DNA of 64,000 bases from Hansfordia pulvinata (GCA_006538405.1 BJKQ01000007.1:124001-188000), one strand, 5' to 3'. Counted from the first letter of the stretch, positions 24,615 through 37,100 are shown. A program made the numbers and translations. The notes: a model not told the origin generated them from the letters alone.

Positions 24615-26273
24615 TGTAGGCAGAATGCGCGGGCGCGCAAGACGTGCTGGGTGGGAAAATCGACGAGATCGTGAATGGCCAGGGTGGCGAACGTGATGGT
24701 GTAGACACGATTAATCGATGGGAAAGTCTGATGGTGGGCAGCGAATGTACGAAGTGGATTGTCCCAATAATCCTGGACTGGGTTTTTGGGCTTGTAGGTA
24801 CTGCAGGTGGTCGGATGGGGCCAGCGCCTGTGCCATGTACATGACCAAGCTGTAGCCAGCCTTAAGTACATAGAGAGCATGTATCCCTGTCGGTTTCTCA
24901 GTGCAGAACACCCGTCGAATCAGAATAAGGGCGGAAGTGACGAGGTACCCCAGGCTGGAGGGCTACAAGTTTCAGTCATTTGACGGGCGTGTGGCGGCTC
25001 GACGCGGTCGCCAGTCCTTTTCACGCCAGTTCCACGCCACGCTAACTAATACCACGGGTCCCGCTGCTTGATCGACCAACTACTCGTAAACGGTGTCTGA
25101 GATTGGTTTGTGGGAGTCAGTACCTCTACGCCTTGGGTCGGGTAATTTGCGATCGTGTTCCCGGCCCTCCGGAACTCTATACCGATGTTTTTATCTTTAA
25201 AAATACTCAGCCTTGGAGCTTCATCTTGATGCCAGACGCCAGAGCTCGATTCTCTGTCCCTCACCCCACGATGAAGGACTTTTTACTTTGGGTGTCCCCA
25301 TGAGAAGCTGATGAGAAGGGCCTGGCAACCGATTGAGTCTGACGACTTCTTCGAGGCGACAGCCCTGACAGTGGTAGCAAGCCACGAGGAGTCGAATCTT
25401 TCATGACCGGCGAGGAATTCCAGAGCTGTAACTGAGCGCGAGAGCCCACCCAACTCACAAACAATCCATACATTCTGCTGTAGCATTTAGCAATTTGAAG
25501 GCACTCTTTGGCTTTGAATGAAGCTTTCATAGCTTTGTAGCGACGCGATGATAGTGCAGGAGGTGATTGGTGTTGCTGAAGAGCTCAGTTCCACCCGATA
25601 ATCAACCATATAAGCCGTGTACTCGAGGGCAGGTTCGGAACATTAGCTGGACGAAGTCGCCGCTAATCCAAAGAAGATATCTGCCTACCTCAGAGAGCTT
25701 CGACAACTCAGCTCCCGACGGAGGAGGGCATATTTTTTTGTCTGTACAGAGCACAAGGCCAACGGCTAAAACCAGCCTTTGCTATGAGAGCTTTCATACC
25801 GAAGCCATTGTGTCGTAGATCCCTGGTAGTAAAGTATCAGGCGCGTCTGTGCAGGCGATAGATGTGCATTAGCTCCTCGCCCGAAGTTGTCAGTGGGCGT
25901 ATTGACTCGATGACGTGAGTTACATGGCTGGGAAAGCCTACTCAACCCAACGAGCTGTGGTACAGTCTTGCGCCACAACAAGACCCAGCGCTTGCCCGGC
26001 CGAAGAGGGTTGGAGGTAGTCGCCAGTGTGCCGGTCGTTTAGCAGATATCGCCCGCAGGCCTGTTGCTCCGGCGACTATATGCAGCCATCATACCGTGTC
26101 GCCGTGTACTTGTCCGGACTATTCGTGTCACTTAATGACATTCAATGAGCTACGGCGACTGATGGGCCCCGATAAAACTCCCGCCAGCCGAGATGCCTCT
26201 GCCTTTTCTGCCTTCTACATCACCGCACTCTTCGACAAGCAGCCTTGTTCATCCCACTTGCACCACAGGCATC
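24615..26273. other. Divergent promoter region of BBP and GTPase
   Basis: This 1.66 kb lies between the start codons of two divergent genes. One octamer TACTCGTA lies at 25081. No frame in it resembles a conserved protein. Confidence 0.5.
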
Positions 26274-27948
26274 ATGGAGAGCATCTTTTCGCTGTGGCAA
26301 GACACGTCGGACCGACACCATGCGCGGCCTTTCACAACAGGCCGCCCCGGGCCACCGGCAGATTCGACACCACGACACGAGTTCCGCTTGCCGTCCTCCA
26401 AGAGCTTCACCTTCTCCGTCTCGGGCCTCTGGAACCCAAAAAAAAACAGCGTCATGAGGTGGATCCACGACCTGCCCAACCCAGCAGACCAGGAGGACCA
26501 GCACGTCGAGCCGGCTCATTTCCACGGCCAGAAGCATTACATGGTAAGGCCAAGCCTACTCCCCCCCCCCCCCAACACCGCCGTGGCCCATCTTACGCGT
26601 GCCTAGGACCATCTGAAAGACAGCGACGCCCATGGCACGGACGAGCACCGCAGCAAGCGAGCGAAGCGCGGATCCCTGGCCGACCAGCACCCTGCGATTG
26701 CCATGGAGGATCAGCGCCGCTCGGTGCTGCGGCGGGGGCGCGATGCTGCCCGCCGTGTCTCGGGCGCCTTCCAGAACGCCTTTGCCGCGCGCTCCGAGGC
26801 GCAGTCCGTCGCCGGCGCCGCCGACAGGGCCGGCGCCAGCACCGCGGCGCTGCTCGTGGGCTCCGGCTCGGCCGTGGCTCCGAGCCCGAGCGTCGTGCAC
26901 GACCGGCCCAAGATGCGGTTCATCTTTGTCGGCAACTCCAAGTGCGGCAAGTCTAGTCTGCTGCTGTGAGTGCTCTAGCCTGCTTCCCTGCCCTCATCCG
27001 TGAGGACCACCCTCGCCCCCTCCCTTGGCTCGTTAGCTGGCCGACCGACTGACTGACTGGCTAACCGATGACGACGATCCGATCGCAGCCGGTACTACAG
27101 CGGCTACTTCACGCCGGGATGGGCGCCGACGCAGTACGAGCTGCTCAACACGACGGCGCAGGTGGACGGGCAGGCGGTGGAGCTGGAGCTGTAGGACACC
27201 TCGGGCCACATCGAGCTGCACCAGCTTCAGCTGCTGTCGTACCTGATCTGGGACGCGGTGTTTCTGTGTTTCGACCTGGTCGACCAGCAGAGTTTCGATG
27301 ACGCGCTGGGAAAGGTGAGTTTTACCATGTACCTTTGTTTTCCCCCCGAGTTTTGCTTCCACGTCCCTCCCTACGAGGTTGTCTCTCTCACGCTCGGAGT
27401 GTGTCGAGAAGGCCCACGGATCCCATCCTCGAACGACTTGGAGATCTACTAACGGCAGAAACGTTACTCTGTGCAGTGGCTCCCGGAAATCCGTATGCAC
27501 TGTCGGGACGCCCCAGTCATCCTTGTCGGCTGCAAGAAGGACCTGCGGTCGGGCCAGGGGCTTGTGGTTCCGCGGCCGGGGCTCGACGTGCGCATCACCG
27601 CTGCAGAGGTAAAGCTCCCCTCCGACTTTGTCCTCCTGTTCACCTTCCTCTCTGTGCTCCTCCCCCTCTTCCCCCTTTGTGTAGACACTCTAACCGACGC
27701 TCTCTTACCCATAGGCTTCGGCAGCAGCCCGCTCGGTGGGCGCGGCCAAGTACGTTGAGTGCAGCGCCAAGACGAGCGACAAGGTCGACGTGGCGATCCA
27801 GCAGGGAGTGCGCGTCGTGTTCGACGAGCGCGCGGCGGACGAGGAGGCGGTCCGCCGCAAGCTGGACCACGTGCAGCACCACCGCCAGCACCACCGCCGT
27901 CGCCGTGCCGGCAGGGGACTCGGGCGGCTCCTGCGCTTCTTCCGCTGA
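26274..27948 (+). CDS. Divergent Rho-like small GTPase with in-frame TAG
   Basis: Five exons: 26274-26543, 26607-26965, 27089-27314, 27477-27608 and 27715-27948. Introns are GT-AG, one with TACTAAC, and all phases agree, giving 406 codons. A 190-residue N-terminal extension precedes the GTPase domain. G1 is VGNSKCGKSS (about 198-206), followed by RYYSGYFTPGWAPTQYE; G3 is DTSGHIE, G4 is GCKKDL (about 303) and G5 is ECSAKT (about 344). Codon 245 is TAG (27192-27194), exactly where Ras-superfamily proteins have Trp before DTxG. The rest is open and conserved. G3 carries His where Gln61 normally sits, and the tail (RRRRAGRGLGRLLRFFR) is basic/aromatic with no CaaX box. So it may hydrolyse GTP poorly and bind membranes without prenylation. 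If the TAG is not decoded, the product stops before G3 and is inactive. Confidence 0.8.
27192..27194 (+). other. In-frame TAG at conserved Trp codon
   Basis: The codons around this site read VELEL-stop-DTSGH. Ras-superfamily proteins have Trp (TGG) immediately before DTxG. The codon differs by one base and lies inside an exon whose downstream frame is conserved to the natural stop. Confidence 0.85.
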
Positions 27949-29071
27949 GCCGTGTACTCGTAATGCCGCCAGGGATTGATGGGGCGCGGCGTTGCGTGGC
28001 TGGAGCTGGTGGTGAGAGAGGGCAGCCTCAGGGTCGGAGAAGAGAGAGTCGGTGTTGCGAGTACCCCAGGCAAGAAGCGCTTCCTTGCAGCATCTGAGCT
28101 GTGTCAATCGGCTTCTATCATGTTCTTCTTCTCGAGTGGCAATGTAGAACAACTCTGGCTCTGTGTTGATCCAAGTTCAGGAACGAGCTGATGTCGATGC
28201 AGGCCAAAAAAAAAGTCAGATTCAGCCATGATCTGGGGCCGCCATGAACCAGACCAAGCATAACGGAAGACCTTGTCGTCGGTCCAGAGGTACTATGTGT
28301 GCGATACAATTGTACAAGGGAAGAAGATGGACCTGCCATTCAATCAACCAGAGGCCGTTCGCAGTGACCTTGTCTTGCTTGAGCTTCGTAGGGTGCCATG
28401 GAGTACTCGCACTGACGAGATGGGCATCGACCTTAGTAGGTGTACCTCCTACATGTAGTTAGCACCATCACTCCAACGGCGGGTGGGTCTCCAGGCGTGC
28501 GTGGATTAGCATGTGAAAGTCGCTGACCACAGACAGCAGACGACCAAAACGCAGAGATCTTTTCACGAGACTGAACAAAACTTGAGTTCAATGGCACGCG
28601 CGCAGTCTGTTTCTGTCTTGATATAAGTACTGGTCGCCTAGCCATGGATTCGTGTACTCGTAGGTAGGTACTGACTCGAGTCACGCCCTTCAGGTGGATC
28701 AATTCTGTTAAAGGTGCCGAGGCAACGGCTCCCCCGGTGCCACTAACTTGATGAGCTTAGGTGGTACTCGTTAGGTACTACTTAGTACTATCGGGTCAGT
28801 TGTCAACTCCCTCAGCGTCAGCTTCAGCATCGGCTTCAGTCTTCAGCTTTCAACCAAGTGGCCTTTTTTTCCGTTTCCTTCTTCTTGAAACCACTTCCAT
28901 ATCAGTCCTCAGTCCTTCTTCCTACTCTCATAACTTTGGAACGAGTTTTGAGGCATAATATCAATCAACCCCCCTCCCACCCCCCCACCAACCACCAAAC
29001 GAACAGAACGGGGGACGGAACGTAAACGACAAAGATATCTACCAACTACGGCCCACCCACACACGCACAGA
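27949..29071. other. Intergenic, tandem genes
   Basis: An octamer TACTCGTA at 27955 begins 7 nt after the GTPase stop codon, and another lies at 28655 beside a TAGGTAGGTAC run. The last 150 bp before the isomerase ATG is CA/CT-rich, typical of fungal 5' leaders. No coding region seen. Confidence 0.5.
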
Positions 29072-30001
29072 ATGGCCTCCAAGGAGCTCTTCACCATCCC
29101 CATCGCGGCGCAGGAGGCGCACCCGGCCGGCGGCGCCGTGGTGTGCACCGAGCCGGCCGAGCGCGTGTACCTGCTGACGTGGACCGCGGCGCCCGACAAC
29201 CGGCTGACGCCGGCGTTCTGCGCGGCCGTCCTGGCGGCCCTGGACGCCGTCGAGGCCCGCCTGCCCCCGGGCGTCGTCGTCACGACCTCGGGGGTCCCCA
29301 AGTTCTACTCCAACGGCCTCGACCTGGCCCCCGTCATGCGCGACCCGGCCATCCTCCAGCGCGCCGTCTACCCGCTGTTCCGCCGCCTGCTGACCTTCCC
29401 CATGCCCACCGTCGCCCTCATGCCGGGCCACGCCTTCGCCGCGGGCCTCATGCTGGCCATGCACCACGACTACCGCATCTTCGCGGATGGTTCCAGCAAC
29501 GATGGCGTCGGCGGCGGCGGCGGCGGCAGCGGCGGCAGCGACAACAACAACAACATCAATAAGAAGACGGGGAGGGGCGGTCTCGCGTGCATCAACGAGC
29601 TCGAGTTCGGCGTGCCCCTGATGCCGCCCATGAGCTCCATCTTCCGGCTCAAGCTGTCCGCCCCGGCGTACCGGCAGGTGGTCCTCGAGGCGCGCCGGTT
29701 CGACGCCGCGGCCGCCCGGGACGCGGGGCTCGTGGACGAGGTCGGCGGCGGGCCCGAGGCCGCGCTCGCGCTGGTCCGCGGCCGGGACCTGGTCCGCAAG
29801 GGCATGAGCAAGGGGGGCGTGTACGGCCTGCTCAAGGCGGAGATGTATCGCGAGAGCGTGGCGCTGCTCGACGCCCGGGGCCCCGAGGCCGGCGACTTTG
29901 CGGCCGTCATGGCGGCGGAGAAGCGGCGCACGGCCGAGCTCGAGAGGCGCGTCGAGGAGGCCCGGGTGGAGCTGCGGGGCGGACGGGCTTCCAAGCTTTG
30001 A
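29072..30001 (+). CDS. Peroxisomal enoyl-CoA hydratase/isomerase family protein
   Basis: An intronless 309-aa protein of the crotonase superfamily. The first oxyanion-hole segment resembles GVPKFYSNGLDLAPV (about residues 73-88). The second is MPGHAFAAGLMLAMHHDYRI (about 118-137), which places the Gly-rich turn of the active site. It ends in SKL, the canonical type 1 peroxisomal import signal, so it should act in peroxisomal beta-oxidation, most likely as a delta3,delta2-enoyl-CoA isomerase handling unsaturated acyl-CoAs. A low-complexity insert (about residues 143-170: Gly/Ser, then DNNNNIN) sits between the core and the helix that normally follows DYRI. The frame is intact and very GC-rich. 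Hydratase versus isomerase activity cannot be decided from sequence alone. Confidence 0.85.
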   Translation: MASKELFTIPIAAQEAHPAGGAVVCTEPAERVYLLTWTAAPDNRLTPAFCAAVLAALDAVEARLPPGVVVTTSGVPKFYSNGLDLAPVMRDPAILQRAVYPLFRRLLTFPMPTVALMPGHAFAAGLMLAMHHDYRIFADGSSNDGVGGGGGGSGGSDNNNNINKKTGRGGLACINELEFGVPLMPPMSSIFRLKLSAPAYRQVVLEARRFDAAAARDAGLVDEVGGGPEAALALVRGRDLVRKGMSKGGVYGLLKAEMYRESVALLDARGPEAGDFAAVMAAEKRRTAELERRVEEARVELRGGRASKL

Positions 30002-33000
30002 GGAATAATCTAGACCGGAGAAGCGGCACTGCGTGTACATTACATAGGTCGGCACCTACTGGATATCTACCTACCTACCTGCCTTAGGTATGCACCTTGG
30101 CGCACAGACACTGCCATGGAATACGATACAAGGCAAAGCTGTGCTCCCGCGTAGGTACGCTACCCAGCATATGTAACTTGGCGATGGGGTGGCGGGTGTT
30201 CGTGGACATTCAGCCGCTCCCACACAGGTTCTTCCTGACCAAACTCACCGCCATCGCCGCATGTCTCAGCTGCGTTATGACGCACTGGCAATGCTGGCTG
30301 GAACGAGTAACTATGCCACGACGCTCACTCACGAGCCAGCTTACGAGCTCCAGTACTGTGGGTGCGGTGGCGGCGCGGGAAGACTGCACCATCGCAGGAA
30401 CCGTGATGCTCGCTCGGAAGCCTGAAGAAAGCTTCGGGCCAGGTGCGCAGGCGGCGGCAGGGCTGACGCTGTGAGGAGAGGATGGATACTTGTATCCCCA
30501 GCCGTGACTCTCATTCGTCCTCACAAAGCAGTGGCAAGGCATTCGCCGAAGACCGGAGGCGCCCCGACCCGTTTCCGCCAGGCCACGATGCAACACGGAT
30601 GCCCGTACTCGTGCTGTCACGTAGTTACGTGGCCAAGGGGCGGGGCAGCCCAGCTGGTTGGGCGGACACGCATACTGGACCCAGAATAGAGGGCAGGGCA
30701 TGTCCCAGACTGACTGAATGGGGATGCAGGGAAGAAGAAAAAACTTCAGAGACCATCTGCCCACGCAGATTCTTTGACGCAGTCGGCGGGCCCGATGACG
30801 ACGGGGTCGTGAGTTGGACCTCTCCGAGGCTGCCTTAACCTGATAGCGGTCTTATTCCATGGATGCCATTCTGCACTTGCAGTAGCACGAGTAGGTACCT
30901 CTACTACTACTACTACATGTGCCTACATGTAGGTACGGTAGGTACCGCAACAGGGCGGTCCTCTGCTGCCGGAGCGGTACGGCGCAGCGGACCGATGGGC
31001 CCCACTTGGCCCCGGAGGCCCAACGATGTCCTGACCTTGCTTAACTATGTGTGTAGTTACATATACCCGGTGCCCCCGAGTTCTAATGCTCCGTGCTTGT
31101 ACATGGCAGCTGAATGATAGAGGGATTTCTTTTCTCTCTCGTCACCTCTGATTCCCGAGGGCCAACGCACGGATCTCCATTGGCGCAGCTGCCGTCGCAG
31201 AATGAGGACAAGGAGGGCTGGCAGGCGACAAAGCGCGGGGCCGGTCGGTAGTTGGCGGGCGGTGCGGTGCGGTGCGGGAAGAGACGTGCCGAGGGCCGGC
31301 GGCGGCGGCGACGACGACGACGAGAGACAGACAGACCCTGCTGATACCAGGTGGCGAATATCGGAAACAAAACAGGCAGATGCAGGATGAGATGGACAGG
31401 GATGGCCGGCCGGTATAATAAGTCGGGCACGAGCGTCGACGATGGGTGAGTGTGCGAGTGGGCAGCAGGGCACGCAGGGCGCGCAGGGGTGGAGAACGGG
31501 ACGCGTAACGGCAGCCCCCAATTGTGCAGTAGTGTATCCGTTGTCGTACGTCCTCGGGTAATAAAGCTGCCTTAGGTTGAAGTACAGTCAGTGCCCACCA
31601 AGTCGAAGCCTAAAGAAGATTCGGGTAGGTCAACAGAAGAAGCCCAAAGTAGGGGCCAGGTCAGCGGTGAGGCTCTTAAGGGTTGCGCAAGGCCGCCATA
31701 CGCGTACTCGTATCTGCTGGTGAAGGGGCGCGTGGGCATCAAGTGGTGGTGGTGGTGTTGGTGAGAACCGCACAGGCAGGGGCTGCAAGTGGTGAGAAGC
31801 GGAACGGGGATGAAATTGAATAAGGCCGTGGGGATTGATACAGATACAGTGTTTCCATGCGCAGTAGGTAGCAAACCTTTATTAGGATTGTACTGAGAGC
31901 AATTGATACGTACGAGTCTCCGTACCTCTCGTAGATCTGAGCGCCGAAAGCGAACCCGCCGCCGCATGCAGATCTCGAGTCTGGCGATCAGGGCACGAGG
32001 GTGGGAAAGCCGGGTACATTAATATTTGCTGCGACAGGAAGAAGTGACGATCATTCTACATGTACGTACGAGTACTCGTGATGCGCATGTCACCTGCGCA
32101 TGCTGACATGAACTAAGTAACCAACACGCCACTTCCAGACTTGAGGGAGCACCTCATTCTCGAGCCCTGCAGCTGTCGTTGTATGTTCGCGTACCCGTCC
32201 ACCTCCTGGGCATGATTTGATCTGGGCGATCAGCCTCTGTACGAGGGAGTCACTGACCGAGGCTCTTTGTCTCACCTGAGCTGGCTGTGCTAGGGTCGGG
32301 TGTGCTCGTACTTGGTTGACATTGGCGGGAGGTGTGAGGTGCAGATGCGGCTGCACGAGCAGTCGTGGACCGCATGCAAGGTGTGTGGTGTGAGTGCCAC
32401 GAAAAGTGACCCTACGAGTAGGTACGTTCTTAGGTACGTCCAATAGTTCATTGGCCCAGGTGAACGACAATGGCATCCTACGAGCATGCCCATCATCAGG
32501 TAGCAGCGTCTCGCTTTTCGTAGTAGAAGAACAAGACGGGCTTGTGGGCAGTTGAGATGTTCGTGAGCATTCGAGTCCCGTCGCGAACGCAGCCACCAAC
32601 TCGAGAATAACAAGAAAAAAGTATCTACTCGTGCGAGGATCCCCGTGTACGAGTACGAGTACATACATATCTCAGGTATCCAGATTGGCCTCGGGGCTTG
32701 CCAAGCTGCCGCAGATGACATGGGGACCCACGCGCGCACGCCACGCCGCGAGTGCTGGTGTGGGGGCGACTCGTAGCTGCCAGACGCAGGTAGAGGACCT
32801 GTGCAGTCCGCTCCCGAAGCTTGGGTCTCTACATGATTTCTCCCCCTGCCCCAGCCGGGAAAAGAGGTAGTCTGGCGGGCGCGGTACAGAGCAGAGCTTC
32901 TGCAGTACATAGCGACCCCCTTCTGAAGTACCCTCCCACCCGGCTCCAAACATTGCATCGTGGTGGCATCCACTGCATCCCATTGTTTACCAGGCTGGCG

Positions 33001-33529
33001 CATCTACGAGTAGGTACTCGTATCTGACCTGGCGGCTGCGCTAATCCCGTCTTGCCAGTCTGCCCGGCAACGGCCGACCGTCCCAGTGCGCGAGGTACGG
33101 ACTGTCATGAGGTCTGGCCCGCGACTGCTACTTGACAACAAGGACGGGGCTGCCTCCCGCCGTCGTCGCCCATCGTTGGTGTGGCTGTCGGGTCTGTCTG
33201 CCAACCCACGGAGCATCTGAACTACGGCTACTCGTGCGAAGCCCCAGTGCTGGTCGGGCGGGCATTGTTTTCAAATCGACCCCCTCCATACCATATCATT
33301 ACTTGGGTATCGTATCCCACGGGGGCAGAAGGTACCGGCTCCGTCGCCCACTCCCCTCCAGGTCCTCATACCTCGCCAAGCCACGCGGCGTTGACTCGCC
33401 TCGACTCGGGCGTCGGCCACCAACGACGTCGCTCGATCTCGCTGTCGCTTGCTGCCCACATGCCCTTCTCTTGCACGATCCTCCTCACCCACACGCAAGC
33501 CCGCCTATACACGCTCGCCCTCACACATG

Positions 33530-33600
<71 letters not shown>
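33530..33600. repeat. Compound (CA)n-(TC)n microsatellite
   Basis: About 14 CA units run directly into about 19 TC units in the probable leader region of the DH-like/PH gene. A shorter copy of the same compound arrangement lies at 50616-50662. Confidence 0.95.
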
Positions 33601-33602
<2 letters not shown>

Positions 33603-34079
33603 ACCCTGCTCCCCATTCTCTCAAACACTGCGACGTGGACACATCCCACCTCGTCCACCCCAGACAGCAGCCATCGCGCTCCGGGCCACAGCTGCGCCTA
33701 CCCGTACAACAACGCCCGCAGTGGACGTCACGTTAGCCTTGCGCTGCTGTCGCTTTAACGGCTCTCGCTCTCCTTGTTGTGCCTTCTGCCGCCGCTCGTT
33801 CTGCCGTCTCATTGTTTCCCATTCTCGGCAACTTGGTGTTGTCTCACTCTCACTCTCAAGTACACCGGGCCGCCTTTCTCAACCGCGCCCTCATTGTCTC
33901 TCTCTCTTGGCTCTTGGCTCTTGCGCGCCCATCGCCTCTCCACCGCTTGCAGCCGGCCTTTTCCTCTCGCTTACCGTCCCTTTCGTCACCATATTCGTCG
34001 TCACGTCCACTGCGCTTCTGCTTGCCCAGGCGCTGCCAGCTTCGGAGCATGCCTGCTATATCATGAGAGAGCTATCAAG

Positions 34080-34145
34080 GTGAGCATCGCCCGCCCACGT
34101 TGCGCATCTGCGACCCCTCGCCCCTTGACTGACCCCCTTCCCCAG
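34080..34145 (+). other. Probable 5'-UTR intron
   Basis: A GTGAGC donor after CAAG (34080) and a pyrimidine-rich CCCCAG acceptor ending at 34145 define a 66-bp intron. The start ATG of the DH-like/PH gene follows three bases later (34149). Confidence 0.6.
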
Positions 34146-34148
34146 ATA

Positions 34149-37100
34149 ATGACGTCTCCCCAACCGACCGACACAGACAAATCCTCATCCGAGGCGCCAT
34201 CTGCCGCAAAACCCCCCGAAACCCCGCGCCGCACCGTCAATGCCAAGCGCAGAGCCTCGAATGCCGACAAGCCAGCGACACCCATCCGCAAGGCCTCTAC
34301 TCCTGCGGGCGATGGCAATGGCGACGCCGCCCCCAGTCTGCCCCGGCCGCGGCCCCTCGGCCCCGGGCGGCCACCACAAAGCCGCCGCCGACCCTCTGGG
34401 GCGACTTTCTACTCGGCCGTCCAAGTCCGGCCAGGCAGGCTGCCGACAGAGCTGCCGCCCGTGAACGACGTCTCAGCCTCGACCTGGTGAAGCAGGAGAT
34501 GCGCCAAGAGATGCGCCAGGCTGCCGTTCAGAGAGTACAAGCTCCTGGCGGTGTTCGCGACCGAGTCAAGAAGTGGCAGAAGAACAATGCCGATGCCATG
34601 GCCGACGCCGACCCATTCGCCACCCCCACCGAGCCCAGCGAAATGAACATACAAGTCGACGACGAGAGCGTCACAGAAGAAGACCGGAAGAGGATACAGC
34701 TACGCCAAAAAAGAACCCCTTCACGCCCCCCAAGCCAAAGCTCGAACACAAAACCAGCGATTCCAGCAAGGACTCCGTAGACAACCAGGATATCATAACA
34801 GGCAGCCCGCCTAAGAAGCGCGTTGTGAGCGACACCAACTGGGTGAAGAACGGGAAGAAGAAGAGCCCCCCAAAGAATCAGCCCTCCAAGGATAAGCAGA
34901 AAGACGGCCCGTCGCCCCTGCCAAAAGATTTTCTCAAGCGCACTGCTGCAAGCCCGGCCATGGCGAATAAGATCAAGGCATGGGCTGACAAGGTCGAGAT
35001 ACCCGACGAGCCTATTCCGAGGCATTTCGCGGGGGCCAGATCCGTTACGAGTCTTGATGGCATCCGAGCCACCCCCATGTCCAGCACCGTTGGCAGTACC
35101 ACGTCATTGCCCGAATCGAAAACAACGGCAGATACCCGGAGGCCCAGCAGGCCCCCAGTATCATCGAACGACGGTATCAGGGTACGACCAATACGAAAGC
35201 AGCAATATCAAGACGACGGGATCCGAGTCTACCCAAGCCGCGAGACCTCTAGAGAGCCACCCAGCAACCGTGCCAAGTCAAGAGATTCTTCGAGGCGAAG
35301 CCAAAGTCGCATTACCAGTGCGCGCAGAACCGCATCGCCTTCGGACAGAATTGTTGTGATAGAGGACCCAGAGACCCCACTCGCGCAAACTCAAGAAAGC
35401 CCTCACCGCGCGAAAGAAGGGTCCCTTTACGGCGCCGGGCCAACTCCAGCACTACGATAACTGGCACCACAGATACTCGCACCACTCTCACGAGTTCCAC
35501 ACAAACCGGCACGACGATTACCGGCACAACACAGTCCGGCACGACAATTACCGATACCACACACACTAGCTCAGGACTCACCGGCACCGAGGTCACCGGC
35601 GATGATTCCGACAGCGGCTCCTACACTGGAAGTTCTGCGTACGACTCCGACCTGCCGTCTACGGCGCTTCCCAGCCAGTTGGAACCCATACCATTCGGCT
35701 ATTCCGCCTTCAGCGAGCTCGACCTACCTCCTGGTTCTCGCGGCGCGTCAGCGCAGACACCCAGAGCTCATAGGCAACCAAGCTTCAAGGGCGCTACTCA
35801 CGTTCTGAAGAAAGTGTTGAATGAGGGCAAGAAGATGGTGACGGAGAAGGTTGACCCTCCCCCAAAGACTGCTGCCAACAAACCACCTAGCATTGAAACT
35901 TGGCTCAAGGGCACGGTCGACCCCTTCGTAGAGTCGACTTCCACACACGAAGCAGGCTCTACACACCCTGAACACAAAGAGTCGCAACCTGCCACGGACG
36001 ATACCAGGAACCGGCGATCGACATCTGCATCCATGTCCAGACCAGAAGAGCCATCGAGACATGCTCGAGCCAATATTGAGAGAACCCCGGAGCCTTCTAC
36101 GCCCAGAGAGCGACACGAGCGCCATGTGGAAGACCACACAAGACGGGATGAGTCGCCGACCACCCCCACGTCTGGGGGCTTGAAGAGGAGTGGCGCTACT
36201 AGATATAACCCGACTCCCAACAAGCCAGCTTCCAAATGGGGGCTGAAAGAGAAGATACGCGATGCATTTCGCGGCGAGTCAAGTGGCCACGTCTACTCAC
36301 CCCCTCTTGAGTATCCCAGCTGCTCCGAGATTGTCGACGTCGAAGCCGAAGGCCGCCATGACGGACGCGATAGCCGTGATCGCCGCCGCCGCTCTTGTAG
36401 CCGAAGGACCCCTTCGCCCGAAGACGATTCCACCATTTCTGCCGAGTCGTCGCAATTGACACCTTCGATTGAACCGAGACGAAGAATGCCCACCAATGGA
36501 TACCATGAGCTTTCAACCATTATCTCCGAGGTTGAGTCTCAGGGCACGCAGGAATCAGACATGACTTCAGTTGTCTCTGACAGCACAGTGACGCAAAAAC
36601 CGGAGCTTTCCAGGAACCGTTCCCACCTCTCGAGGCAGCGCAGCCAAAGGTCGGGCTTGAAGAGACGACTGACAAAACATTCCGATTTGGTGTCGGTGCT
36701 GTCGTTACCTGAAGAAAGCCCCGTACCTGGGAGAAGTGGAAGCCTTCGGTCCGCGCGCAGCGTTCGCCGAACATCTAATCACCTGCACGATGCCTCTGTT
36801 GATAGCCTCTTGCGGGAATTTGGGGAGGACGAGGATCTGTACCGACGCGAGCTGAAGACCCTTGTCGACGGTGTGCTTCCGGTGCTCATCACGCAAGTCG
36901 TCCATGGTGACGGAAGAGCACCAAAGGACCTCTTCGGGTCGACCGTTCCCAGAACGAAACAAGACGCCCTCGCCAAGGCGGTCGTCAACATGGGCGTCGC
37001 CTTGGAGAAGCTCAAGAATGCACACCGCCGCTGTCCCCTGAATGACGCTAACAAGCTTCCGCAATGGCTTGACTCGACATACTCGATGTACGACACCTAC

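Larger units (their letters stand above)
30002..34148. other. 4.1-kb intergenic region and 5' leader
   Basis: No conserved protein frame is seen. Octamers TACGAGTA/TACTCGTA lie at 31705, 32067, 32413, 32648, 32654, 33005 and 33015, and GGTACCTA/TAGGTA runs at about 30060-30090 and 30885-30945. From 33350 to 34079 the plus strand is strongly pyrimidine-rich and probably forms the 5' leader of the DH-like/PH gene. It ends in a spliced untranslated intron. Confidence 0.5.

Noticed and set aside
32290..33003. 237-codon frame on the minus strand
   Set aside because: Its YSYSYTG and similar words come from the TACGAGTA repeats; nothing protein-like remains.
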